From NCBI GenBank assembly GCA_045039925.1, contig CP108400.1, positions 4,526,001 through 4,590,000 on the forward strand: a DNA stretch of 64,000 nt, in the 5' to 3' direction. Source of the stretch: Yinghuangia sp045039925 (lineage in GTDB: Bacteria > Actinomycetota > Actinomycetes > Streptomycetales > Streptomycetaceae). Below are positions 35,093-42,328 of the stretch, in pieces. Each line of letters opens with the position of its first letter. Positions within the stretch are counted from its first letter, which is position 1. Under the pieces are notes generated by a model that saw only the letters and a program-made list of their open reading frames with translations, did no database searches and was not told the origin of the DNA. The translations under genes and the position numbers were made by a program.

Positions 35093-35731
35093 GTGGGAGA
35101 TCTGGACACCGCGACGACACTGTCCTGGATGCGCGCCGTCGCCGCGTCGATCGCGGAACACGAGGCGGAACTGACCGCGCTCGACGCCGCGATCGGCGAC
35201 GGCGACCACGGCGCGAACCTGCGCCGCGGGTTCTCCGCGGCGGCCGTCGCCGCGGAACGGCTCGCCGCCGAGGACGCCGAGCCCGGCCCGTTCCTCGTCG
35301 AGGTGGGCGGCGCGCTGATCTCCAACGTGGGCGGCGCGGCCGGGCCGTTGTACGGCACCGCGCTGCGCACCACCGGCAAGGCCATCACCGGGCCCTCCGC
35401 CGACACCGCGACCCTGGCGGCGGCGCTGCGGACCGGGCTCGACGCGCTGTGCCGCCTGGGCGGCGCGGTCCCCGGCGACAAGACGATGGTCGACGCCTTC
35501 GACCCGGCGGTCGCGGCCCTCCAGGCCGCCTCGGACACCCCGCTCCCGATTGCCGCCCTCCTCGCCGCGGAGGCCGCGGAGGAAGGCATGCGGGCGACGG
35601 CACCGCTGCTCGCCCGCAAGGGCCGCGCGTCCTATCTCGGCGACCGCAGCATCGGCCACCAGGATCCGGGGGCGACGTCGACGGCCCTGATGTTCCGTGC
35701 CCTTGCCCGAGCCCTCACCCCCACCGCATGA
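35093..35731 (+). CDS. dhaL: Dihydroxyacetone kinase subunit DhaL
   Basis: A 212-residue ADP-binding subunit. LDAAIGDGDHGANLRRGF carries the Asp residues that hold Mg2+ and ADP. GGAAGPLYGTALRTTGKA, VPGDKTMVDAFDPA, and GRASYLGDRSIGHQDPGATS are standard. GTG 35093 follows AAGGGAG. Its stop codon overlaps the ATG of the EI gene (ATGA), so the two are coupled. Confidence 0.93.
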   Translation: MGDLDTATTLSWMRAVAASIAEHEAELTALDAAIGDGDHGANLRRGFSAAAVAAERLAAEDAEPGPFLVEVGGALISNVGGAAGPLYGTALRTTGKAITGPSADTATLAAALRTGLDALCRLGGAVPGDKTMVDAFDPAVAALQAASDTPLPIAALLAAEAAEEGMRATAPLLARKGRASYLGDRSIGHQDPGATSTALMFRALARALTPTA

Positions 35732-37386
35732 CGGGCGGGGCGCGGGACGGCCGACCGGTGCGGCGGAGCGACGCGGAGCCCCCGGACGCCGACGGCGGGG
35801 TGGTGCTGCGCGGGGTGCCGGGCTCCGGCGGGGTGGCGGTAGGGCGGGTGATGAGCGTCGACGAGGCCCCCGCCGGCGCCGGGCACGACAGCGTGGCCGG
35901 CGCGCTCGCCGCGGTCGCGGCGGAACTGGCCGGACTGGCCGACGCGTTGCGCGGCGAGGGACGCGTCGAGCAGGCCGACATCGTCGAGGTCGGCGCCCTC
36001 ATCGCGGAGGACCCCGCATTGCGGGCGCTCGCCGGGGAGTTGGCGGGCGCGGGACTCACCGCCGTCGAGGCGGTCGTGGCGGCCACCAACCGGCACGCGG
36101 ACGCGCTCACCGCACTCGGCGACCCCGTCTTCGCCGACCGTGCCACCGACATCCGGCAGATCGGCCGCCGCGCGGCGGCCTGGCTGCGCGGCACCGCCCG
36201 TCCCGCCCCGCGCGGCACCGACGTCGTCGTGGTCGGCGACGAACTCGCCGCCGCCGACGTCCTCATGCCGGGCCGCGGCCCGGTCGCCGCGGTCTCCGCG
36301 CGCGGCGGTCCGACGGGGCATCTGGCGGTGGTGGCAAGGGCGTTGGGCATCCCGCTGGTGCTCGGTGCGGACGTCCGCGCGCTGCACGGGACGGCGGATC
36401 GCCGCGTGCTGGTGGACGGCGACCGCGGCCTGGTCGTCGTCGATCCGAAGGTCGGCGACCTGGTGCCGGACTTCGCCCTGTCGGAGGCGTCGGAGTTGCC
36501 GGGGGCGCCCGACGGCGGAGCGGAGGCCGAGGTACGCCCGACCGCGACCCGGGACGGCCGCCGCATCCGCGTGCGGGCCAACGTGGGCAGCTACCGCGAG
36601 GCCGTCGCCGCGCGGGCGAACGCGGCCGAGGGCGTCGGCCTGCTGCGTACCGAACTGCCGTTCCTGACGGCCGACCACTGGCCGGACGCCGACGAGCACA
36701 CGGCGTCGCTCGTACCGCTGCTGCGCGACGGGCCGGAAGGCACGGTCGTGGTCCGCACGCTCGACTTCGCGGGCGACAAGCGGCCGGTGTTCCTGACCGG
36801 CGGTCCCGGCGCGGAACGCTCGGACGCGATGCTGCGCACGCAGTTCCGCGGCATCCTGGCCGCCGCCGCGACCACCTCGCGCGCCGTGCGGATCCTGGTG
36901 CCGATGGTCGAGGACGCCGCCGACTTCGCGCGCTGCCGCCACCTGCTGGCGGACGTGTGCCGGATGTCCGGCGTCACGCGCCCGCCGCTCGGCGCGATGG
37001 TCGAACGGCCGGGCGCGGTCGACGAGGCGGAAGAGCTCGCCGCGGCGGCGGACTTCCTGGCGCTGGGCACGAACGACCTCACGGCGGCGCTGCTGGGCCT
37101 GGGGCGGCACGACCCGGGGCTGACCCCGGCGCGCACCGCCGATCCGGTCGTGCTCACGGCGGTGCGCCGTGTGGTCGGGTACGCGCGCGCGTTCGGCCGC
37201 CCGGTCTCGGTCTGCGGCGACGCGGCCGCCGATCCGCGCGTACTCCCCCTGCTCCTCGGGCTGGGCGTCGACGCGCTGTCCGTGGCGCCGCCGGCGTTGC
37301 AGGCGGTACGCGATCAGGTGCGTGCGCTCGACTCGACCCACTGCGCCGAGCTGGTGCGCGAACGGCTCGCGCACGCGGGCGACTGA
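35728..37386 (+). CDS. ptsI: PTS enzyme I (phosphoenolpyruvate-protein phosphotransferase)
   Basis: 552 residues, close to the usual 575. The N-terminal phosphohistidine is His198 in GGPTGHLAVVARALGIP. The C-terminal PEP domain has FAGDKRP, ILVPMVEDAADF, LALGTNDLTAALLGL and the catalytic Cys496 in VSVCGDAAADPR. A 25-residue polar N-terminal extension is present. Translational coupling to dhaL and the nearby HPr and dhaM genes indicate an EI devoted to dihydroxyacetone phosphorylation, though it might also serve sugar PTS. Confidence 0.9.
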   Translation: MTGGARDGRPVRRSDAEPPDADGGVVLRGVPGSGGVAVGRVMSVDEAPAGAGHDSVAGALAAVAAELAGLADALRGEGRVEQADIVEVGALIAEDPALRALAGELAGAGLTAVEAVVAATNRHADALTALGDPVFADRATDIRQIGRRAAAWLRGTARPAPRGTDVVVVGDELAAADVLMPGRGPVAAVSARGGPTGHLAVVARALGIPLVLGADVRALHGTADRRVLVDGDRGLVVVDPKVGDLVPDFALSEASELPGAPDGGAEAEVRPTATRDGRRIRVRANVGSYREAVAARANAAEGVGLLRTELPFLTADHWPDADEHTASLVPLLRDGPEGTVVVRTLDFAGDKRPVFLTGGPGAERSDAMLRTQFRGILAAAATTSRAVRILVPMVEDAADFARCRHLLADVCRMSGVTRPPLGAMVERPGAVDEAEELAAAADFLALGTNDLTAALLGLGRHDPGLTPARTADPVVLTAVRRVVGYARAFGRPVSVCGDAAADPRVLPLLLGLGVDALSVAPPALQAVRDQVRALDSTHCAELVRERLAHAGD

Positions 37387-37394
37387 CGCCAGGT

Positions 37395-37469
37395 CAGGTG
37401 ACGCTGCCCCATATGACGCAGGCTCAGGTGACCCCGGCTCAGGTGACGCAGGCTCAGGTGACGCAGGCT
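37395..37469. repeat. 15-bp tandem repeat x5 between EI and alcohol dehydrogenase genes
   Basis: Five contiguous 15-bp units (consensus CAGGTGACGCAGGCT) begin at 37395, 37410, 37425, 37440 and 37455. The last base of the array is the first base of the alcohol dehydrogenase stop codon on the minus strand. The array fills almost the whole gap between the two convergent stops. Confidence 0.92.
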
Positions 37470-38512
37470 CAGCGGCTGGGGTCGAACAGCACCTTCAGGC
37501 ATCCCTCGGTGCGGTCCGCGAAGACCTCGTAGCCGCGGGCGGCCTCGGTCAGCGGGAGGCGGTGGGTGAACACGTCCACCGGGGTGAGGCGCCCGTACCG
37601 GATCAGCGGGATGAGCTCGGCCCACGTGGCGGCCACGGGCGCGGTCGTGAAGCGGATCGTGATGTTGCGGATCAGCAGCAGCGGGGCCGCGATCGGGAAG
37701 GCGAAGTTGGCGTTGACGCCCACCACCGAGACGGTGTGCGAGGTGCGCACCGCGTTGAGCGCGGCGGTGAGCGTCACGTCGTGGCCGACGGCCTCGATGA
37801 CGGAGTCGGCGCCGAGGCCCCCGGTCGCGGCGAGGACCTGCTGGGCGATGTCGCCCGCGGACGCGTCGATCGGCTCGGCGCCGAGTGCCTCGGCCAGCGC
37901 GAGGCGCTCCGGTACCCGGTCGGCCGCCAGCACCCGGCCCGCCCCCAGCACCTGCGCCGACTGGAGCGCGTACAGGCCGACCGGTCCGAGGCCGATGACC
38001 AGGACGGTGGATCCGGGCCGGATGTCCGCACGGCTGGCGGCCGTCCAGCCGGTGGGCAGCGCGTCCGTGAGGAGCACCGCGTTGTCGACGGAGATGTCCT
38101 CCGGGATCGGCAGCAAGGCCATGTCGGCGACCGGGATCTCGACCGCCTCGGCGTGTCCGCCGGGCAGGTCCGGGCCGCTGCCCAGCACGCGCAGGCCGCC
38201 GCCCGTGCAGTCGATGCCGTTTCCGGCCGCGCAGCCCGCGCACTTGCCGCAGCCGAACACGGGCGAGACGAGGACGCGGTCGCCGACGCGTACCCGGCCC
38301 ACCGCGCTGCCGGTCTCCAGCACCGTGCCGACCACCTCGTGGCCGGGCCGCAGGCCGCTCACCGCGAAGTCGCCCTCGTAGAAGTGCAGGTCCGAGCCGC
38401 ACAGCGCGCTCGCGGTGACCTGCACGATCGCCCCGTCGGGGCCGCTGAGCACCGGGTCGTCCACCTTCTCGACGGTGACGTCGCGGGTTCCGTTGATGAC
38501 GACGGCGCGCAT
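37469..38512 (-). CDS. Zinc-dependent alcohol dehydrogenase (MDR family)
   Basis: A 347-residue medium-chain dehydrogenase. Catalytic zinc ligands are in ALCGSDLHFYEGD and RPGHEVVG; the structural-zinc cluster is GCGKCAGCAAGNGIDC; the cofactor motif is VIGLGPVGLYALQSA, with Asp after beta-2 (AADRVPERL), suggesting NAD. It resembles the glutathione-independent formaldehyde/threonine-dehydrogenase-like group. ATG 38512 follows GGAG. A perfect palindrome lies 24 bp upstream. No dedicated regulator gene is adjacent. Confidence 0.88.
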   Translation of the reverse strand: MRAVVINGTRDVTVEKVDDPVLSGPDGAIVQVTASALCGSDLHFYEGDFAVSGLRPGHEVVGTVLETGSAVGRVRVGDRVLVSPVFGCGKCAGCAAGNGIDCTGGGLRVLGSGPDLPGGHAEAVEIPVADMALLPIPEDISVDNAVLLTDALPTGWTAASRADIRPGSTVLVIGLGPVGLYALQSAQVLGAGRVLAADRVPERLALAEALGAEPIDASAGDIAQQVLAATGGLGADSVIEAVGHDVTLTAALNAVRTSHTVSVVGVNANFAFPIAAPLLLIRNITIRFTTAPVAATWAELIPLIRYGRLTPVDVFTHRLPLTEAARGYEVFADRTEGCLKVLFDPSR

Positions 38513-38535
38513 GGGCTGCTCCGGGGAGAGAGTCA

Positions 38536-38548
38536 GTAACAGTGTTAC
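38536..38548. promoter_or_regulatory. Operator palindrome upstream of alcohol dehydrogenase
   Basis: GTAACA-G-TGTTAC is a perfect 13-bp palindrome 24 bp before the start codon, typical of TetR-type sites. Confidence 0.65.
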
Positions 38549-38684
38549 AGGCGCGAATCTAGCCGACGTGCCGTACGGATGGCAGAGCACCCGGCGGGCA
38601 ACTCCCGCACGCCTCCGCCCGGACGGCGTGACCTTCGTCCCACCACCCGCCTCGCGCCGAGTCGATCTCGCTAGCGTGGTCGCC

Positions 38685-39419
38685 ATGTCGATGGCTCAAG
38701 CCCTGCGCGCACACGGCCGCCGGGCCGTTTCGCGGACCCTGCACCGCGGCTGGGACGCGGTGCGCAAAGCCGGTGCGATCACCGCCGACCGGCCCGGTCT
38801 GCTGCGGTTCGGCGCGCTCGGCTCCGGGTCGAAGTTCGCGTTCCCGACCGGCACGATCTTCGGCGAACGCTGGATCCACGTCGGCGAGGAGACCGGGTTC
38901 GGCGACCACGTGAGCCTGTCCGCGGGCCTCGCACCCGGCCACGACCTCGGCAGCAGGCCCATCGTCACGATCGGCGACCGCTGCACGATCGGCCGCGGCA
39001 GCCACATCGTCGGCCACCACTCGATCGCGATCGGCGACGACGTGTGGACCGGGCCGTACGTCTACATCACCGACCAGAACCACAGCTACGCCGACCCCGA
39101 CCAGCCGATCGGCAAGCAGTGGCCGATCAACGACACCGTCGTGATCGGGGACGGCAGTTGGCTCGGCGCCGGGGCGATCATCCTGCCCGGCGCGCGGCTG
39201 GGCCGGAACGTCGTGGTGGCGGCCGGCTCCGTGGTACGCGGGACGGTGCCCGACCACAGCGTGGTGGCCGGCGTACCGGCGAAGGTCGTGCGCCGGTACG
39301 ACCCGGCCACCGGCTGGGACCCGCCCCTGCGGACGGTGCCCTCCGGCATCCCGGAGGGAGTCACGCACGAGCAGTTGGTGGCACTGATCGAACAGTGGGA
39401 GAACCACGCGGCGGACTGA
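38685..39419 (+). CDS. Hexapeptide-repeat acyltransferase
   Basis: A 244-residue left-handed beta-helix transferase. Hexapeptide runs are clear (VTIGDRCTIGRGSHIVG, IAIGDDVWTG, TVVIGDGSWLGAGAII), with the catalytic His expected in DQNHSYADP and the closing VVAGVPAKVVRRYDP. It belongs with maltose/virginiamycin acetyltransferase-like enzymes, and the acceptor is unknown. No ribosome site precedes ATG 38685, but TAGCGT ends 7 nt before it, consistent with a leaderless message. Confidence 0.85.
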   Translation: MSMAQALRAHGRRAVSRTLHRGWDAVRKAGAITADRPGLLRFGALGSGSKFAFPTGTIFGERWIHVGEETGFGDHVSLSAGLAPGHDLGSRPIVTIGDRCTIGRGSHIVGHHSIAIGDDVWTGPYVYITDQNHSYADPDQPIGKQWPINDTVVIGDGSWLGAGAIILPGARLGRNVVVAAGSVVRGTVPDHSVVAGVPAKVVRRYDPATGWDPPLRTVPSGIPEGVTHEQLVALIEQWENHAAD

Positions 39420-39530
39420 CACGGCCGGGGCGGTCGCGCGTCAGGGCCGCTCACGCGGCGGACGGACCGTGGGTCGGCGGCCGGCGCCAACCGGCCTGGG
39501 ACGAGCGGGAGTCCGGCGGATCCGAGGGCC

Positions 39531-39567
39531 TGCCGGGGGCGGCACGTGTGCGATGCCGCCCCCGGCA
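39531..39567. terminator. 14-bp hairpin between acyltransferase and SurE genes
   Basis: Arms TGCCGGGGGCGGCA at 39531-39544 and its complement at 39554-39567, with a 9-nt loop, between convergent genes. Confidence 0.75.
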
Positions 39568-39698
39568 TTCCAGCACCGGTCCCCGGCACCGGTGGTCCTC
39601 GTCCCCCGCGCGGCCCCCCGCCTGCCCCTCGTCACTTCCGGTCCGTCCCCCGTGTGGTCCCGTGTGTTCCGTCAGCCCTGGTACGTCGGTCCGTTCCG

Positions 39699-40646
39699 CT
39701 ACGCGGTCAGCCCGTTGAGCCGCAGCCGCAGGCTCAGGTTGTCGAGCACCGACACGACCTGGCCGAGCGCCCACGCGGGCGTCGTCCAGTCTCCGTCCAG
39801 CAGCGAGATGGAGACCTTGCCCTGGCCGATGGCGGTGGTGTCGGCGTTGCCGACCGGCTCCTCGGCGTTCGGGTTGACGCCCAGGTCCAGGCGGAAGCAC
39901 GTGGCGCATTCCTCGGGCGCCGGAACGTACTCGGTGAAGATCGCCTCGGCCGAGCCGACGTTGGTGAGGGCCACCTTCCCGGTGGGCTTCACCGGGTAGT
40001 TGACGTTGAGCGTGGACTTGCCGGACAGCACCGGGCCGTTGCGCGGCGCCGTGGCGATCAGCTTCTCGACCAGCTTCACCGTGAAGCCGACGGCCTGCGG
40101 GATCTGCGGGAACGGGTTGGTCGGGTTGGCCACGTCGAACTCGGCGCTCACCGCGATGGACGGAACGCCCTTTTCGGCGGCCGTGATCGCGGCACCGACG
40201 GTGCCGGAGTGGTTCGTGGTGGCGCCCATGTTCTGGCCCGCGTTGATACCCGAGATGACCAGGTCGGGCTTCTTGTCCTTGTAGACGTGCTGGATGCCGA
40301 ACGCGACCGAGTCTGCGGGCGTGCCCTCGACCGACCAGATGCCGGGCTCGACCTCGGCCGCCTTGAACACCGAGCCGCGCTTGGCGTTGATGCCGGTGCC
40401 CTTGCCGGACTGGTCGGTCGCCGGGGCGACGATCACGGCGTTGTGTCCCGCCGCCTTCAGCGCGCCCTGCACGGCGCGGATGAACGGGAACTGGTAGCCG
40501 TCGTCGTTGGACAGCAGGATGTTCAGCCGCTTGGGCGCGGGTGCGGGCGTGGCCGCCTCCGCGGCGGGCGCCGCCAGGCCGAACACCGATGCGCAGACCG
40601 CAAATGCGGCCACGAGTCTTGCGGGTCTATTGCCGAACCGAGCCAT
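39699..40646 (-). CDS. surE: Exported SurE-like 5'/3'-nucleotidase
   Basis: 315 residues. A signal peptide (RPARLVAAFAVCASVFGL, cleavage near AEAATPA) precedes the SurE domain. The metal-binding start ILLSNDDGYQFP, the Asn region VAPATDQSGKG, GTPADSVAFG and DLVISGINAGQNMG are all present. Classical SurE is cytosolic and stress-linked; this version should act outside the membrane, releasing phosphate from nucleotides. ATG 40646 follows GGAGG at a good distance. It stands alone. Confidence 0.87.
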   Translation of the reverse strand: MARFGNRPARLVAAFAVCASVFGLAAPAAEAATPAPAPKRLNILLSNDDGYQFPFIRAVQGALKAAGHNAVIVAPATDQSGKGTGINAKRGSVFKAAEVEPGIWSVEGTPADSVAFGIQHVYKDKKPDLVISGINAGQNMGATTNHSGTVGAAITAAEKGVPSIAVSAEFDVANPTNPFPQIPQAVGFTVKLVEKLIATAPRNGPVLSGKSTLNVNYPVKPTGKVALTNVGSAEAIFTEYVPAPEECATCFRLDLGVNPNAEEPVGNADTTAIGQGKVSISLLDGDWTTPAWALGQVVSVLDNLSLRLRLNGLTA

Positions 40647-40914
40647 CTCTCGGGCCTCCGTGAACGAAGAGGTAATTGCCGATGACGTGCAGCGGCACCC
40701 GGTGGACGGTACGGGTAGCGCGAACGAGCGCAAACGATTCCCCCGCGGTGGACACGCGCGCGGCTCCCCTGCGCGTACTCGTGTCAACCAGCGGTTAGCG
40801 AAAATAGGCTCAACACGCGGACATTTCAATAGAGCAATTGCGGACGATCACCCGAGCGGGGAATGCGGGGGGCGGCGGCGCCCGCGAGAGGGACCGCGAT
40901 GGGTGGTCCGGGGG
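40647..40914. other. Gene-free promoter region of surE-like gene
   Basis: No gene-like frame is seen. The segment 40795-40850 is the most AT-rich stretch nearby and may carry regulatory sites; I identify no defined motif. Confidence 0.5.
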
Positions 40915-40957
40915 TGGCCCGGCGCGGGTCCGGGGATGGCCCGGCGCCGGTCCGGGG
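40915..40957. repeat. Two ~21-bp direct repeats downstream of ADP-ribosylglycohydrolase
   Basis: TGGCCCGGCGCSGGTCCGGGG occurs at 40915-40935 and 40937-40957, just past the stop of the minus-strand gene. Confidence 0.85.
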
Positions 40958-40978
40958 CCGGGACCGACCGGTTGCGGG

Positions 40979-42079
40979 TCAGGTGGCCGGGTAGCGCTTC
41001 GCCCAGTGCGTGAGCGGTACGTCGGCGCCGTGCAGCGCGGCGGACTGCGTCATCTCCATCGAGAAGTCGTCGGCCAGCTGCAACAGCGTGCCCCGGCCCT
41101 CCAGTTCGGCGACCAGGTCGGCCGGCAGCGCGGTCTCGCCGTGCATGGCCCCCAGCAGGTTGCCGCAGATCGAGCCGGTCGAGTCGCTGTCCCCGGAGTG
41201 GTTGACCGCGAGCAGCAGCCCGCTCCGGACATCGGGCGCCACCAACGCGCAGTACAGCCCGATCGCCAGTGCCTCCTCGGCCGTCCAGCCCTGGCCCAGT
41301 TCCTCGACGCGGCCCGAATCGGGGGTCCCCGTCCGCACCATCGCGAGCGCCCCCTCGACCGCGGCCACCGTCTCCTCGTGCCCGTCGTGCGCGGAGGCCA
41401 GTTCGATCGCCTCGCGCACCCCGGCGTCGACGCTCGCGCCCTGCATGAGCGCGTGCACCACCACGGCGAACACCCCGGCGGACAGGTACCCGGTCGGATG
41501 ACCGTGCGTCAGCACCGCGCACTCGACCGCGAGTTGGAAGACGAGGTCGGGGCTCCACCCGACGAGCAGGCCGAACGGCGCGGAGCGCATCACCGCGCCG
41601 CAGCCCTTGGAGTCGGCGTTCTTGGGCTTGTCGAGGGTGCCCATCACCTCGTCGTCGAGGCCGCGCAGGCACGCGTGGCCCGGCGCGCGCGAGCTGTAGA
41701 GCCACTCCTCGCGCACCAGCCAGCCCTCGTCGCGGCGCTCGTCCGGGCCCCACTCGCTCTGCGTGGCCTTCCAGCGCAGGTACGCGCGGTGCACGTCCGA
41801 CGGCGGGTGCCACAGGCCGTCGTCGCGGCGCACGTGCGCGCGTATCAGCCCCTCGACGGTGAACAGCGTCATCTGCGTGTCGTCGGTGATGGCGCCGCGC
41901 CGGTGGTACGCCGTGACGTACCCGGTCACGCCGTCCGCCCCGTGCCGGGCGCGGATCTCGTCGAGCGACAGGAACTCGATCCCGGCGCCGAGCGCGTCGC
42001 CGACGGCGCCGCCCACCAGGCATCCCCTGACCCGGCTGCGGAAGTCCTGCTGCCGCTCTCTCGACCACAGTGCGGCCAT
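40979..42079 (-). CDS. ADP-ribosylglycohydrolase family protein (DraG-like)
   Basis: A 366-residue all-helical DraG/ARH-type hydrolase. GCLVGGAVGDALGAGIEF at the start, the metal motif ITDDTQMTLF, and the second metal motif NHSGDSDSTGSICGNLLGA are complete, so a dinuclear Mg site is expected. Such enzymes remove ADP-ribose from proteins or related metabolites. No ADP-ribosyltransferase is in the window. ATG 42079 follows GGGGAGGG. Confidence 0.9.
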   Translation of the reverse strand: MAALWSRERQQDFRSRVRGCLVGGAVGDALGAGIEFLSLDEIRARHGADGVTGYVTAYHRRGAITDDTQMTLFTVEGLIRAHVRRDDGLWHPPSDVHRAYLRWKATQSEWGPDERRDEGWLVREEWLYSSRAPGHACLRGLDDEVMGTLDKPKNADSKGCGAVMRSAPFGLLVGWSPDLVFQLAVECAVLTHGHPTGYLSAGVFAVVVHALMQGASVDAGVREAIELASAHDGHEETVAAVEGALAMVRTGTPDSGRVEELGQGWTAEEALAIGLYCALVAPDVRSGLLLAVNHSGDSDSTGSICGNLLGAMHGETALPADLVAELEGRGTLLQLADDFSMEMTQSAALHGADVPLTHWAKRYPAT

Positions 42080-42236
42080 GGATGTCCCTCCCCGAGGTCG
42101 GAGGGGTCGAGGGCCGCCGGCTCCCCTCCGGCCTGGCCCCGCCCCGCTGAGTTCACCTGCGTACCGTCACGTGTCGCGGCGGTGCCCGGTCGCACCCCGT
42201 GCGGAAGCGTACCGACACACGGGGGTCCCGGGCCGC

Positions 42237-42259
42237 TCATCTGACGATGCGTCAGATGA
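42237..42259. promoter_or_regulatory. 23-bp perfect palindrome containing TGACG-N3-CGTCA (site 1)
   Basis: Ten-base arms starting TCATCTGACG flank the spacer ATG and are exact complements. The core TGACGATGCGTCA matches five other sites in the window. It lies between the fbiC stop and the ADP-ribosylglycohydrolase start (158 bp upstream of the latter). Confidence 0.7.
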
Positions 42260-42328
42260 GTGCTCCGCCGCGCGGCCCCGGCCGGCCGCCGCGTGCGGCG
42301 CACCGGCCGACCGGGAGCCGGCGTACCG

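Noticed and set aside
37395..37469. Possible CRISPR array (five 15-bp units)
   Set aside because: Units are contiguous with no spacers and far too short; it is a simple tandem repeat. The 57506-57553 repeat was rejected for the same reason.
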